Shown here piece after piece: positions 1 through 5,139 of a stretch of DNA of 5,139 nt. The notes below the pieces were generated by a model. It had not been told where the DNA came from. It made no database searches and saw only the letters and a program-made list of their open reading frames with translations. Positions within the stretch are counted from its first letter, which is position 1. Each line of letters opens with the position of its first letter. Origin of the DNA: Myxococcales bacterium (GTDB lineage Bacteria > Myxococcota > Myxococcia > Myxococcales > Myxococcaceae). The DNA is taken from NCBI GenBank assembly GCA_003153055.1, contig PMBV01000108.1, positions 197 through 5,335 on the forward strand. The letters are read 5' to 3'. A program made the translations under genes and the position numbers.

Positions 1-122
1 GAGGGGCTGGCCAGACGGCCTCGGCGCTCGGACAGGAGCCCCACCCTCGCCCTTCAAGGCGTGCTCGCCGCTCGGCGCCCGTTGCTGGTCCCTCGTCCCC
101 GGGTGGAAGAGGTCTCCGAGCG
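1..122. other. Leader region upstream of mutY, no gene recognised
   Basis: I see no identifiable gene here. The mutY reading frame stays open back to the window edge, so a longer mutY or the tail of an upstream gene cannot be excluded from this piece alone. A six-base inverted repeat, GGGGCT at 3-8 and AGCCCC at 37-42, could form a long-loop hairpin such as the end of an upstream transcript, but it has no T-run and is weak. A Shine-Dalgarno-like GGAAGAGG at 105-112 lies 10 nt before the TTG at 123. Confidence 0.4.
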
Positions 123-1310
123 TTGCAGCGGAGTTTGGGTCGCTTCGCCCAGCCAAGACGAAGGCGCTCGTTCGTGCCAAAACCGGCGACCGTGCGACGC
201 CCCCCAGTCAAGCCCAGCGCCGACCCACGGGAGTCCTCGGCTCGCGCATCGAAGCGAGCCCTGCGCCCCGCCCTGCTCCGCTGGTTCGATCGCAGCGCCC
301 GGCCCCTGCCTTGGCGGGGCCAGGTCGGCCCCTACGCCGTGTGGCTCAGCGAGGTCATGCTTCAGCAGACCCAGGTCGACCGGGTCATTCCGTTCTACCG
401 GCGCTTCCTCGCCCGCTTCCCCACCGTGGAGTCGCTGGCTCGAGCCGAGCTCGGCGAGGTGCTCGGCCTCTGGCGGGGCCTGGGCTACTACTCGCGAGCC
501 CGGCACCTCCACCAGGGTGCCAAGGCCGTCGTCGAGCAGCACCACGGGCGGCTCCCGTCGACCGTCGACGAGCTCCTCACGCTGCCTGGCTTCGGCCGGT
601 ACACCGCCGGGGCGGTCGCCTCCATCGCCTTTGGGCAGCCGGCGCCCCTGGTCGACGGCAACGTGGCCCGCGTCTTCTCGCGCCTCTTCCTCGTCGAGGG
701 AGGGCCCGGCGATCGCGCTCGAGAGTCGCTCCTCTGGCGGCTGGCGGCGGCGCTGGTCGATGGCCCTCGACCCGGTGACTTCAACCAGTCGCTCATGGAG
801 CTCGGAGCGACCGTGTGCCTCCCGACCAACCCCCACTGCGCCCGGTGCCCTGTCGCTGGGCAGTGTCGGGCGCTGGCGGCCGGCCGGGTCGACGAGCTCC
901 CGGTGCCGAGGCGAGCAAGCCCACGTCGGCGGCTCGATCTGGCCGTCGGATTGGCCCGGAACGGCCACGCGGTGCTGCTCGCCCGACGACCTGCCGCCGG
1001 GCTCTTCGGGGGCCTGTGGGAGCTGCCCTCGGTGGAGCTGGGTGCTGAAGGGGCCGCGAGCCTTCGAGGCCTCTTGGGCCCTCGAGCCACCGTCGGGCCC
1101 AGGCACCTCGTCGTCGAGCGGACCCTCACGCACCGCGAGCTGGTCCTCCACCTCCACCTGACCGAGCTGCCCCAGCGGCTGCCAGCGGCTCCAGCCGGGT
1201 ACGTCGAGTGGCGATGGTTCGACGACGCCGCCGTGGCCGAGGTGGGCATGAGCTCAGCGATGGAGGCGGTGCTCGAGGCGGCGAACGTCCAAAGTCGAAA
1301 ACGCCTTTGA
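123..1310 (+). CDS. mutY: A/G-specific adenine DNA glycosylase MutY
   Basis: Base-excision repair enzyme that removes adenine mispaired with 8-oxoguanine or guanine in DNA. The glycosylase core begins near residue 48. It contains the SEVMLQQTQ segment with the catalytic Glu77, a helix-hairpin-helix LPGFGRYTAG at 154-163 with Tyr160 (matching the catalytic-pocket Tyr of the Geobacillus enzyme), and Asp178 in VDGNVARV. An iron-sulfur loop C-X6-C-X2-C-X5-C is formed by Cys232, 239, 242 and 248. The C-terminal part (about 268-395) is the Nudix-like 8-oxoG recognition domain, with GLFGGLWELP at 293-302 and LTH at 335-337 where the family has FSH. The 395 residues exceed the usual ~350 because of a basic, Arg/Pro-rich N-terminal extension. 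No ATG precedes the core. TTG at 123 has a reasonable Shine-Dalgarno; GTG at 174 or 192 are alternatives. The function is secure but the start is uncertain. Confidence 0.95.
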   Translation: MQRSLGRFAQPRRRRSFVPKPATVRRPPVKPSADPRESSARASKRALRPALLRWFDRSARPLPWRGQVGPYAVWLSEVMLQQTQVDRVIPFYRRFLARFPTVESLARAELGEVLGLWRGLGYYSRARHLHQGAKAVVEQHHGRLPSTVDELLTLPGFGRYTAGAVASIAFGQPAPLVDGNVARVFSRLFLVEGGPGDRARESLLWRLAAALVDGPRPGDFNQSLMELGATVCLPTNPHCARCPVAGQCRALAAGRVDELPVPRRASPRRRLDLAVGLARNGHAVLLARRPAAGLFGGLWELPSVELGAEGAASLRGLLGPRATVGPRHLVVERTLTHRELVLHLHLTELPQRLPAAPAGYVEWRWFDDAAVAEVGMSSAMEAVLEAANVQSRKRL

Positions 1311-1345
1311 CCCGCGCCCGACAGGTCCTTAAGGTCTTCTCGAAA

Positions 1346-1711
1346 ATGGATCCCTTGACTCCATACATTCCCATCGCGGTGGTGTTGCTGCTGGCCGGCG
1401 GCATGGCCGCGGCGATCCCCGCGCTCACGACCCGGCTGGGCCCCAAGAGCCTCACCCCGGTGAAGTCGGAAAATTTCGAGGGTGGCAACGTGCCCATCGG
1501 CTCGGCTCGCCAGCGCTTCGCGGTGAAGTTCTACGTGGTGGCCCTGCTGTTCATCGTCTTCGACGTCGAAGCCGTGTTCCTCTACCCTTGGGCGGTGAAC
1601 TTCAAGGCCTTGGGCTGGTTCGGCTACGGCACCATGGGTGTGTTCGCCGCCACCCTGGTCGTTGGTCTGGTGTACGTGTGGAAGAAGGGCGCCCTCTCGT
1701 GGGAAAGCTGA
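1346..1711 (+). CDS. nuoA: NADH-quinone oxidoreductase subunit A (NuoA)
   Basis: Small membrane subunit of respiratory complex I (equivalent to mitochondrial ND3), lying next to the quinone site and helping couple quinone reduction to proton pumping. The 121 residues match the family's usual length. Three membrane segments are visible at about 7-27, 62-84 and 92-112. The conserved loop before helix 2 reads VKSENFEGGNVPIGSARQRF, and helix 2 carries FDVE (72-75), whose Asp73 and Glu75 are the characteristic acid pair. Family members usually have YE[CS]G in the loop; here it is FEGG. ATG at 1346 gives the standard N-terminus; the longer open frame upstream lies over mutY and is not NuoA-like. 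An AAGG at 1331-1334 is a modest ribosome site. The gene begins 35 nt after mutY and ends 12 nt before nuoB, so it is probably cotranscribed with nuoB. Confidence 0.96.
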   Translation: MDPLTPYIPIAVVLLLAGGMAAAIPALTTRLGPKSLTPVKSENFEGGNVPIGSARQRFAVKFYVVALLFIVFDVEAVFLYPWAVNFKALGWFGYGTMGVFAATLVVGLVYVWKKGALSWES

Positions 1712-1723
1712 TCGTGGTGCACC

Positions 1724-2299
1724 ATGGCTGATCTCGACATCGCCCCCGTCATCGCCACCCGTCGCGACGAGGCGGTCGGCTTCTTCGAACGCATCGTCTC
1801 GCGCGGCCTCGGGTGGGCGCGCAAGTACTCGCTCTTCACGTACCCCTACGCGACGGCCTGCTGTGGCATGGAATACATGTCCCTCGCGGCGGGCCGCTAC
1901 GATCTGGCGCGCTTCGGGGCCGAGATTCCCCGCTTCTCTCCTCGTCAGGCCGATTTGCTCCTGGTGACTGGCACCATCAACCTGAAACAGGCGCCCATCT
2001 TGAAGCGGGTCTATGAGCAGATGACCGAGCCCAAGTGGGTCATCGCCTTCGGCGTCTGCGCCTCGTCGGGCGGCTTCTACGACAACTACGCCGTGCTCCA
2101 GGGCATTGACCGCATCATCCCGGTCGACGTGTACATTCCGGGGTGCCCGCCACGACCCGAGCAGGTGCTCGACGGCCTGATGATGCTGCAGAACCAGATT
2201 CAGGGGGAGCGTCACGGGCTGGGGAACAACCAGAAGCTGCCCGAGCGGCCTGGCTACCAGTACCTCACCAAGGTCGCGCCCCAGCAGCCTGCGAAGTGA
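1724..2299 (+). CDS. nuoB: NADH-quinone oxidoreductase subunit B (NuoB)
   Basis: Peripheral-arm subunit of complex I (equivalent to PSST/NDUFS7) that holds the terminal iron-sulfur cluster N2, which passes electrons to quinone. The four cluster ligands are present: tandem Cys46-Cys47 in ATACCGMEYM, Cys112 in FGVCASSGG, and Cys141 in YIPGCPPRPEQ. The stretch from about 34 to 160 is typical of the family, including PRQADLLLVTGTIN (73-86). The length of 191 residues is normal. The ATG at 1724 follows nuoA by 12 nt. Its ribosome site is weak (GGGAAAG at 1701-1707 is rather far), suggesting translation coupled to nuoA. No nuoC follows in this window, which is notable because nuoC normally comes next. 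Confidence 0.97.
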   Translation: MADLDIAPVIATRRDEAVGFFERIVSRGLGWARKYSLFTYPYATACCGMEYMSLAAGRYDLARFGAEIPRFSPRQADLLLVTGTINLKQAPILKRVYEQMTEPKWVIAFGVCASSGGFYDNYAVLQGIDRIIPVDVYIPGCPPRPEQVLDGLMMLQNQIQGERHGLGNNQKLPERPGYQYLTKVAPQQPAK

Positions 2300-2307
2300 C
2301 CAGGCGG

Positions 2308-2330
2308 CGTGAGGTGGCGTCCACCTCACG
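2308..2330 (+). terminator. Strong hairpin after nuoB (possible terminator)
   Basis: A perfect 10-bp inverted repeat starts 8 nt after the nuoB stop codon: CGTGAGGTGG at 2308-2317, a CGT loop, and CCACCTCACG at 2321-2330. No T-run follows directly, so it is not a classical intrinsic terminator; it could stop or pause transcription, protect the 3' end of the nuoAB message, or bind a protein. A second, weaker repeat overlaps its right edge: CGAGAC at 2329-2334 with GTCTCG at 2350-2355, followed by AGCATTGTT. The two stems share two bases and would compete at the junction. Confidence 0.5.
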
Positions 2331-2386
2331 AGACGCTCGATCGCTCCAAGTCTCGAGCATTGTTACCGCGCTGACCGGTCCGGCCC

Positions 2387-3385
2387 ATGCATTCGGGTTG
2401 GGCCATGGTCGGGCGACGACGGGCGAGAGGCCGCGCTCAGCGCGGTGGGGCGTCAGTTGAGTTGGCGGTGCTGCTGGTGCTCCTGGTTCCTGCGCTGCTC
2501 TACGTCACCCTGCTCCAAGACCTCCTCATGGCCAAGCTCGAGAACCTCGAGATCGTGACCTCGAGCCCCTGGGACTTCGCCCCGTTCGCGCATCGGCGGC
2601 TCGCGGGTGAAGAGGTCAGCCACGCGGTTCAAGTGCTCAACCGCCGCACGTACCTCGACCACACCTCTGCCTGGAACGACTACGACGACCGGCGACTTGA
2701 GCGGAGCGAGCAGATTCGCGACGCGCGGCTGCACCAGTTCCACCGGGCCCACCCGTGCTGGCTCGCAGCCGGCGCGCGGCCGCTGACCTGCCGGTACGAT
2801 GAAAGCGTCGCCAGCGGTCGCGAGACCGACGGTCGCTTCGGGCTCCTCACTCGGCTGCACGGAGGGCAGCGGGCCCAATGCCAGGCAGGGCTGGGCTTCG
2901 ACGATGCCTCCCTGCCGGGCCGGTTCATGGAGTGGTGGGCCCACCAGCAGGTCAGGCCTGGCACGGCCGCGTCACCGCTCGTGTTTCCCCTCGAGCAGTA
3001 CTCCGTGGTGATGGACCCCTGGGCGCTCGATTGGCTCAAGGAACGGGCCGGAGGCCCAGAGCGTGGTCACCACGAGCCGCGGCTCCTCGACCCCCAATGG
3101 CACCCATTGAGCGAGCGCAGCGAATACTTGAGCTGGGTGAAGATCGCCTACGGGACCCACTCCCACCTGGAGCCCGCCAAAGCCTTCCTCTCCTCGCTCG
3201 CCATCGATGGCTTCCTCTCACCCAGCGCCGGTGAGGCCCCAGACGGCGACGACCTCGACACGCCTCCGGTGGCCTTCTCAGCCCAGCCCGATCAGCGCTT
3301 CGGCGGCTTCCACCCTTCGGGGTTTGGAGACCAGCGCGTCCGACGGGAAGACACCTACCTCGGCGTGCCTTTGAGCAGTTGGTAG
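2387..3385 (+). CDS. TadE/pilin-like membrane-anchored protein, function unknown
   Basis: I do not recognise the whole 332-residue protein. A basic N-terminus rich in Arg (residues 10-19) leads into RGGASVELAVLLVLLVPALL, then a single hydrophobic helix (about 26-45). Gly20 followed by Glu25 fits the prepilin peptidase rule (Gly at -1, Glu at +5), and the A-S-V-E-L-A pattern is typical of TadE-like pseudopilins. The remaining ~285 residues are hydrophilic and presumably extracytoplasmic, with Trp/His/Arg-rich stretches and three Cys (124, 135, 165). They match no domain I can name, and they are longer than usual for TadE proteins. No other tad or pilus gene is nearby. ATG at 2387 or in-frame ATG at 2405 could be the start; neither has a clear ribosome site, and both keep the leader. 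The gene begins 87 nt after nuoB and ends 2 nt before the convergent lytic transglycosylase gene. It is confidently coding; the TadE assignment rests on the N-terminus only. Confidence 0.75.
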   Translation: MHSGWAMVGRRRARGRAQRGGASVELAVLLVLLVPALLYVTLLQDLLMAKLENLEIVTSSPWDFAPFAHRRLAGEEVSHAVQVLNRRTYLDHTSAWNDYDDRRLERSEQIRDARLHQFHRAHPCWLAAGARPLTCRYDESVASGRETDGRFGLLTRLHGGQRAQCQAGLGFDDASLPGRFMEWWAHQQVRPGTAASPLVFPLEQYSVVMDPWALDWLKERAGGPERGHHEPRLLDPQWHPLSERSEYLSWVKIAYGTHSHLEPAKAFLSSLAIDGFLSPSAGEAPDGDDLDTPPVAFSAQPDQRFGGFHPSGFGDQRVRREDTYLGVPLSSW

Positions 3386-3387
3386 CT

Positions 3388-4056
3388 TCAGCGCGTGGCG
3401 CTCTCGGCCCACGGCTCGCGAGATGCCAGCGCCCAGTCATCGGGCTCGCCGCTGGCCACTTTCAGCATCGTGTAGCGACCACGTACCGCGCTCACATACC
3501 CGAGGAACGGCTCCAGGCTCCGCTCCTTGATGGAAAGGAACACCCGAGTCGGACCAGCGTTGTAGGCCATCAACGCCAGATCGAGGTTCCCCCGGAACTG
3601 ATCGCGCATCGACTTGAGGTACCGCACCCCGAGCCGAACGTTGAGCGAGGGGTCAGCCTCGATCTCGCTGGCGCTCAACCGCAGCCCCTCTCGCTCGGCC
3701 ACCGAGAACAGCGTCGTCGGCCGCACCTGCATCAAGCCCTTGGCGCCCACGATTGACACTGCAGCTTCCTGGAACTCCGACTCCACCGAGATGATCGCCA
3801 GCACCAGCAGCGGATCGAACCCAGCCCGCTCCGATTCCTCCGCGATGGCCTCGGCGACATGGGAGCGGAGCAACATGCCCCAACCGGGCGCCCGAGCCTT
3901 CAGGGCCGCGTCGATGCGCTGAAAGTCGGGGTGCCGAACCTGGCGCACCCCGCTGACTTCCAGCCGCGGAGACTCCTTGGGAAACAAAGCTGGCCCGAGG
4001 CTCAGCCCCGTCACCGCGAGGCAGACGATCTCCAGCGCCGGAAGCGCCCACCTCAA
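3388..4056 (-). CDS. SLT-family lytic transglycosylase, membrane-anchored or secreted
   Basis: Predicted murein-cleaving enzyme that cuts the MurNAc-GlcNAc bond with formation of 1,6-anhydro ends, acting in the periplasm. A hydrophobic segment at residues 3-25 serves as signal peptide or anchor; it has no lipobox, since the residue before Cys12 is Val. The SLT domain spans about 66-200. It has the catalytic Glu92 in SVESEF, GAKGLMQVRPTT (104-115), NVRLGVRYL (139-147), ALMAYNAGP (161-169) and the closing YVSAVRGRY (187-195). The 222-residue size suits a minimal single-domain enzyme, like the MltC/EmtA/Slt C-terminal domains. The start is a TTG at 4056-4054 with GGAGAG at 4071-4066, 9 nt upstream; it shares TTGA with the stop of the preceding gene, implying translational coupling. 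It is the last gene of the phasin-like unit. The family is clear, but which named transglycosylase it matches is not. Confidence 0.9.
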   Translation of the reverse strand: MRWALPALEIVCLAVTGLSLGPALFPKESPRLEVSGVRQVRHPDFQRIDAALKARAPGWGMLLRSHVAEAIAEESERAGFDPLLVLAIISVESEFQEAAVSIVGAKGLMQVRPTTLFSVAEREGLRLSASEIEADPSLNVRLGVRYLKSMRDQFRGNLDLALMAYNAGPTRVFLSIKERSLEPFLGYVSAVRGRYTMLKVASGEPDDWALASREPWAESATR

Positions 4057-4388
4057 CGGGTGAGGCTCTCCATCCGCCGGGTGAGATCATCGACCCGCGC
4101 GCTGAGCTGAGCGAGCTCCTCGCGTCGGGGCACCTTGAGCAGTGAGAGCGATTGCTTCACCGCGTCTTCCAGGCGCTTCTCAACGTCTCGCCGCTGGCCC
4201 ACCAGCCGATCGGAGAACTCGCGCACCTGCTTCAGCGCCTCCTCCTGGCTCCAGCCCACCGTCTCCTGAATGCGACCAATCAACTTGGTCGCCTCTTCCT
4301 CGGCGCCGGTCACCGCCACCAGCGCTTGGCTCCACACTTGTTGGAAGATCTCGGAAACGGGATTCTTCTCGACTGGCTTCTGGTCCAT
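4053..4388 (-). CDS. Phasin-like protein (second of a tandem pair)
   Basis: Small 111-residue, charged, mostly helical protein without a signal peptide or membrane segment. It resembles PHA granule-associated (phasin) proteins: an amphipathic first half (about 12-60) followed by the characteristic end, LKVPRREELAQLSARVDDL (84-102), then RRMESL, a short leucine-rich coiled coil thought to mediate oligomerisation in this family. A granule-coating or polyester-storage role is inferred from the family, but no PHA synthase gene is in view, and such proteins can have other roles. The ATG at 4388 has a strong Shine-Dalgarno GAGGTGA (4399-4393). Its stop TGA overlaps the start of the lytic transglycosylase gene. 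It shares residues with the upstream neighbour at matching positions (84-109), suggesting an old duplication. Confidence 0.7.
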   Translation of the reverse strand: MDQKPVEKNPVSEIFQQVWSQALVAVTGAEEEATKLIGRIQETVGWSQEEALKQVREFSDRLVGQRRDVEKRLEDAVKQSLSLLKVPRREELAQLSARVDDLTRRMESLTR

Positions 4389-4427
4389 GGTGTCACCTCA
4401 AACCACATTTCCAGACAACAAGACGGA

Positions 4428-4784
4428 TCAGGCAGCTGGCCCGTTTTTCTTCATAACCAGCGCCTCGACCGTCTTCGACAACTTCGTCAGGTCGTGGTGG
4501 ATCTGTTCAATTTCACTGCGCGAGGCAACGCCCAAGGCCACGAGAACCTTCCCCTGCAGTCCGTCGACCCGTCGGCGCACTTCCTCCGACAACTCGCCAG
4601 CCTGTTTCTCGAGCTTCTTGATGGGCTTGCCCTGCCTGACGTCTTTGATCAGGGCCTCAATTCCCTTCTGCTGCGCCCGCCCCTTCTTCAGCAGATCCTT
4701 CTCCAGGACTTCGATGCGCTTCCGCGCCGTCGCCACGAAGACCTGGACTTCTTTCATCGGACTCGACGTCGTCTTGTTCGCCAT
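4428..4784 (-). CDS. Phasin-like protein (first of a tandem pair)
   Basis: Cytoplasmic 118-residue protein, Lys/Glu-rich and predicted almost entirely helical, with no membrane segment. It has the phasin-like layout: an amphipathic helical region (about 12-75) and a C-terminal coiled coil beginning LGVASRSEIEQIHHDL (84-99) and ending TVEALVMKK. This is the PHA-granule-associated/PhaI-PhaF kind of protein, by resemblance only. I chose the ATG at 4784 because GGGAGG at 4796-4791 sits 6 nt upstream; the in-frame ATG at 4820 would add 12 residues of unlikely sequence and has no ribosome site. It lies 103 nt downstream of the rpoC stop and 39 nt before the second phasin-like gene, so it heads a three-gene unit that may have its own promoter or be read through from rpoC. 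Confidence 0.7.
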   Translation of the reverse strand: MANKTTSSPMKEVQVFVATARKRIEVLEKDLLKKGRAQQKGIEALIKDVRQGKPIKKLEKQAGELSEEVRRRVDGLQGKVLVALGVASRSEIEQIHHDLTKLSKTVEALVMKKNGPAA

Positions 4785-4790
4785 GTGTGT

Positions 4791-4796
4791 CCTCCC
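4791..4796 (-). promoter_or_regulatory. Strong ribosome binding site deciding the first phasin start
   Basis: GGGAGG on the minus strand, 6 nt before the ATG at 4784. It is close to the ideal anti-Shine-Dalgarno complement and decides between this ATG and the in-frame ATG at 4820. Confidence 0.8.
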
Positions 4797-4821
4797 GTGT
4801 TCGCAGGAGGAATAACGCATG

Positions 4822-4833
4822 GCGTCAAGACGC
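4822..4833. repeat. Short palindrome upstream of the phasin unit
   Basis: GCGTC-AA-GACGC, a perfect five-base inverted repeat with a two-base centre, sits about 40 nt upstream of the first phasin start. Read on the minus strand it contains TTGACG, which resembles a -35 box, but no convincing -10 box lies at the right distance. It could be a small operator overlapping a promoter, or chance. Confidence 0.25.
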
Positions 4834-4856
4834 GCAAGGTAGAGTGACCCACCCTT

Positions 4857-4879
4857 TCTAGGTACGGCTATCCCCTAGA
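4857..4879 (-). terminator. Candidate weak hairpin after rpoC
   Basis: An inverted repeat TCTAGG / CCTAGA (4857-4862 and 4874-4879, 11-nt loop) lies 8 nt past the rpoC stop on the minus strand. The stem is short and no T-run follows in the direction of rpoC transcription, so efficient termination is doubtful and read-through into the phasin unit is possible. Confidence 0.25.
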
Positions 4880-4887
4880 CAAGAAGA

Positions 4888-5139
<252 letters not shown>

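Noticed and set aside
54..1161. Long open frames on both strands over mutY (minus 54-1157, plus 61-1161)
   Set aside because: Translations are Arg/Ser/Pro-biased shadows, while the frame from 123 carries all MutY catalytic and iron-sulfur residues.
1306..1335. Possible sigma70-type promoter before nuoA (TTGACC, 18 nt, TAAGGT) with a CCTTAAGG palindrome
   Set aside because: The -10 match is poor and transcription would begin only a few bases before the ATG, leaving the ribosome site largely excluded; probably chance.
488..2329. 613-codon open frame on the minus strand across mutY, nuoA and nuoB
   Set aside because: It is a mirror of well-supported plus-strand genes; long antisense open frames are expected at this GC content, and its translation is low-complexity Arg/Pro/Ser-rich with no recognisable domain.
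4021..4056. Lipoprotein signal on the lytic transglycosylase (Cys12)
   Set aside because: The residue before Cys is Val and the Cys lies inside the hydrophobic stretch, which does not fit a lipobox.
4152..4847. 231-codon plus-strand frame covering both phasin-like genes
   Set aside because: The minus-strand frames have strong ribosome sites, tight operon spacing and family-like sequence; this one is their complement and has no good start context.
4834..4860. Possible sigma54 promoter on the minus strand (GG...TTGC)
   Set aside because: The GG and GC elements are 12 nt apart rather than the required 10, and the conserved CAC is misplaced.

Overview
The window looks like chromosomal DNA from a very GC-rich bacterium, most likely a myxobacterium (Myxococcota, formerly Deltaproteobacteria). 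I infer this from the high GC content, the style of the NuoA, NuoB and RpoC protein sequences, the TadE-like and phasin-like proteins, and the use of TTG starts. The assignment rests on recognition only; no search was run.

Left half, plus strand: mutY (adenine DNA glycosylase, iron-sulfur base-excision repair enzyme) is followed after 35 nt by nuoA and, 12 nt later, nuoB. These encode a membrane subunit and the N2-cluster subunit of NADH:quinone oxidoreductase (complex I). No nuoC or later nuo gene follows. Instead, after a strong hairpin just past nuoB, there is an unrecognised 332-residue protein whose N-terminus looks like a TadE or type IV prepilin leader, with a large unassigned extracytoplasmic domain.

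Right half, minus strand, reading from the right edge leftwards: the last 83 codons of rpoC (RNA polymerase beta' subunit), a 103-nt gap with short inverted repeats, then a compact three-gene unit. This unit has two small phasin-like proteins that resemble each other and a secreted or membrane-anchored SLT-family lytic transglycosylase. The transglycosylase starts at a TTG that overlaps the stop of the second phasin-like gene. The plus-strand and minus-strand units converge with only 2 nt between stop codons (3386-3387).

Apart from positions 1-122, the intergenic gaps are short and there is no unexplained stretch over 300 bases. No tRNA, rRNA, insertion sequence, CRISPR array or phage gene was seen. 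The main points for a second look are the TadE-like orphan, the tandem phasin pair coupled to a lytic transglycosylase, and nuoAB standing apart from the rest of the nuo genes.
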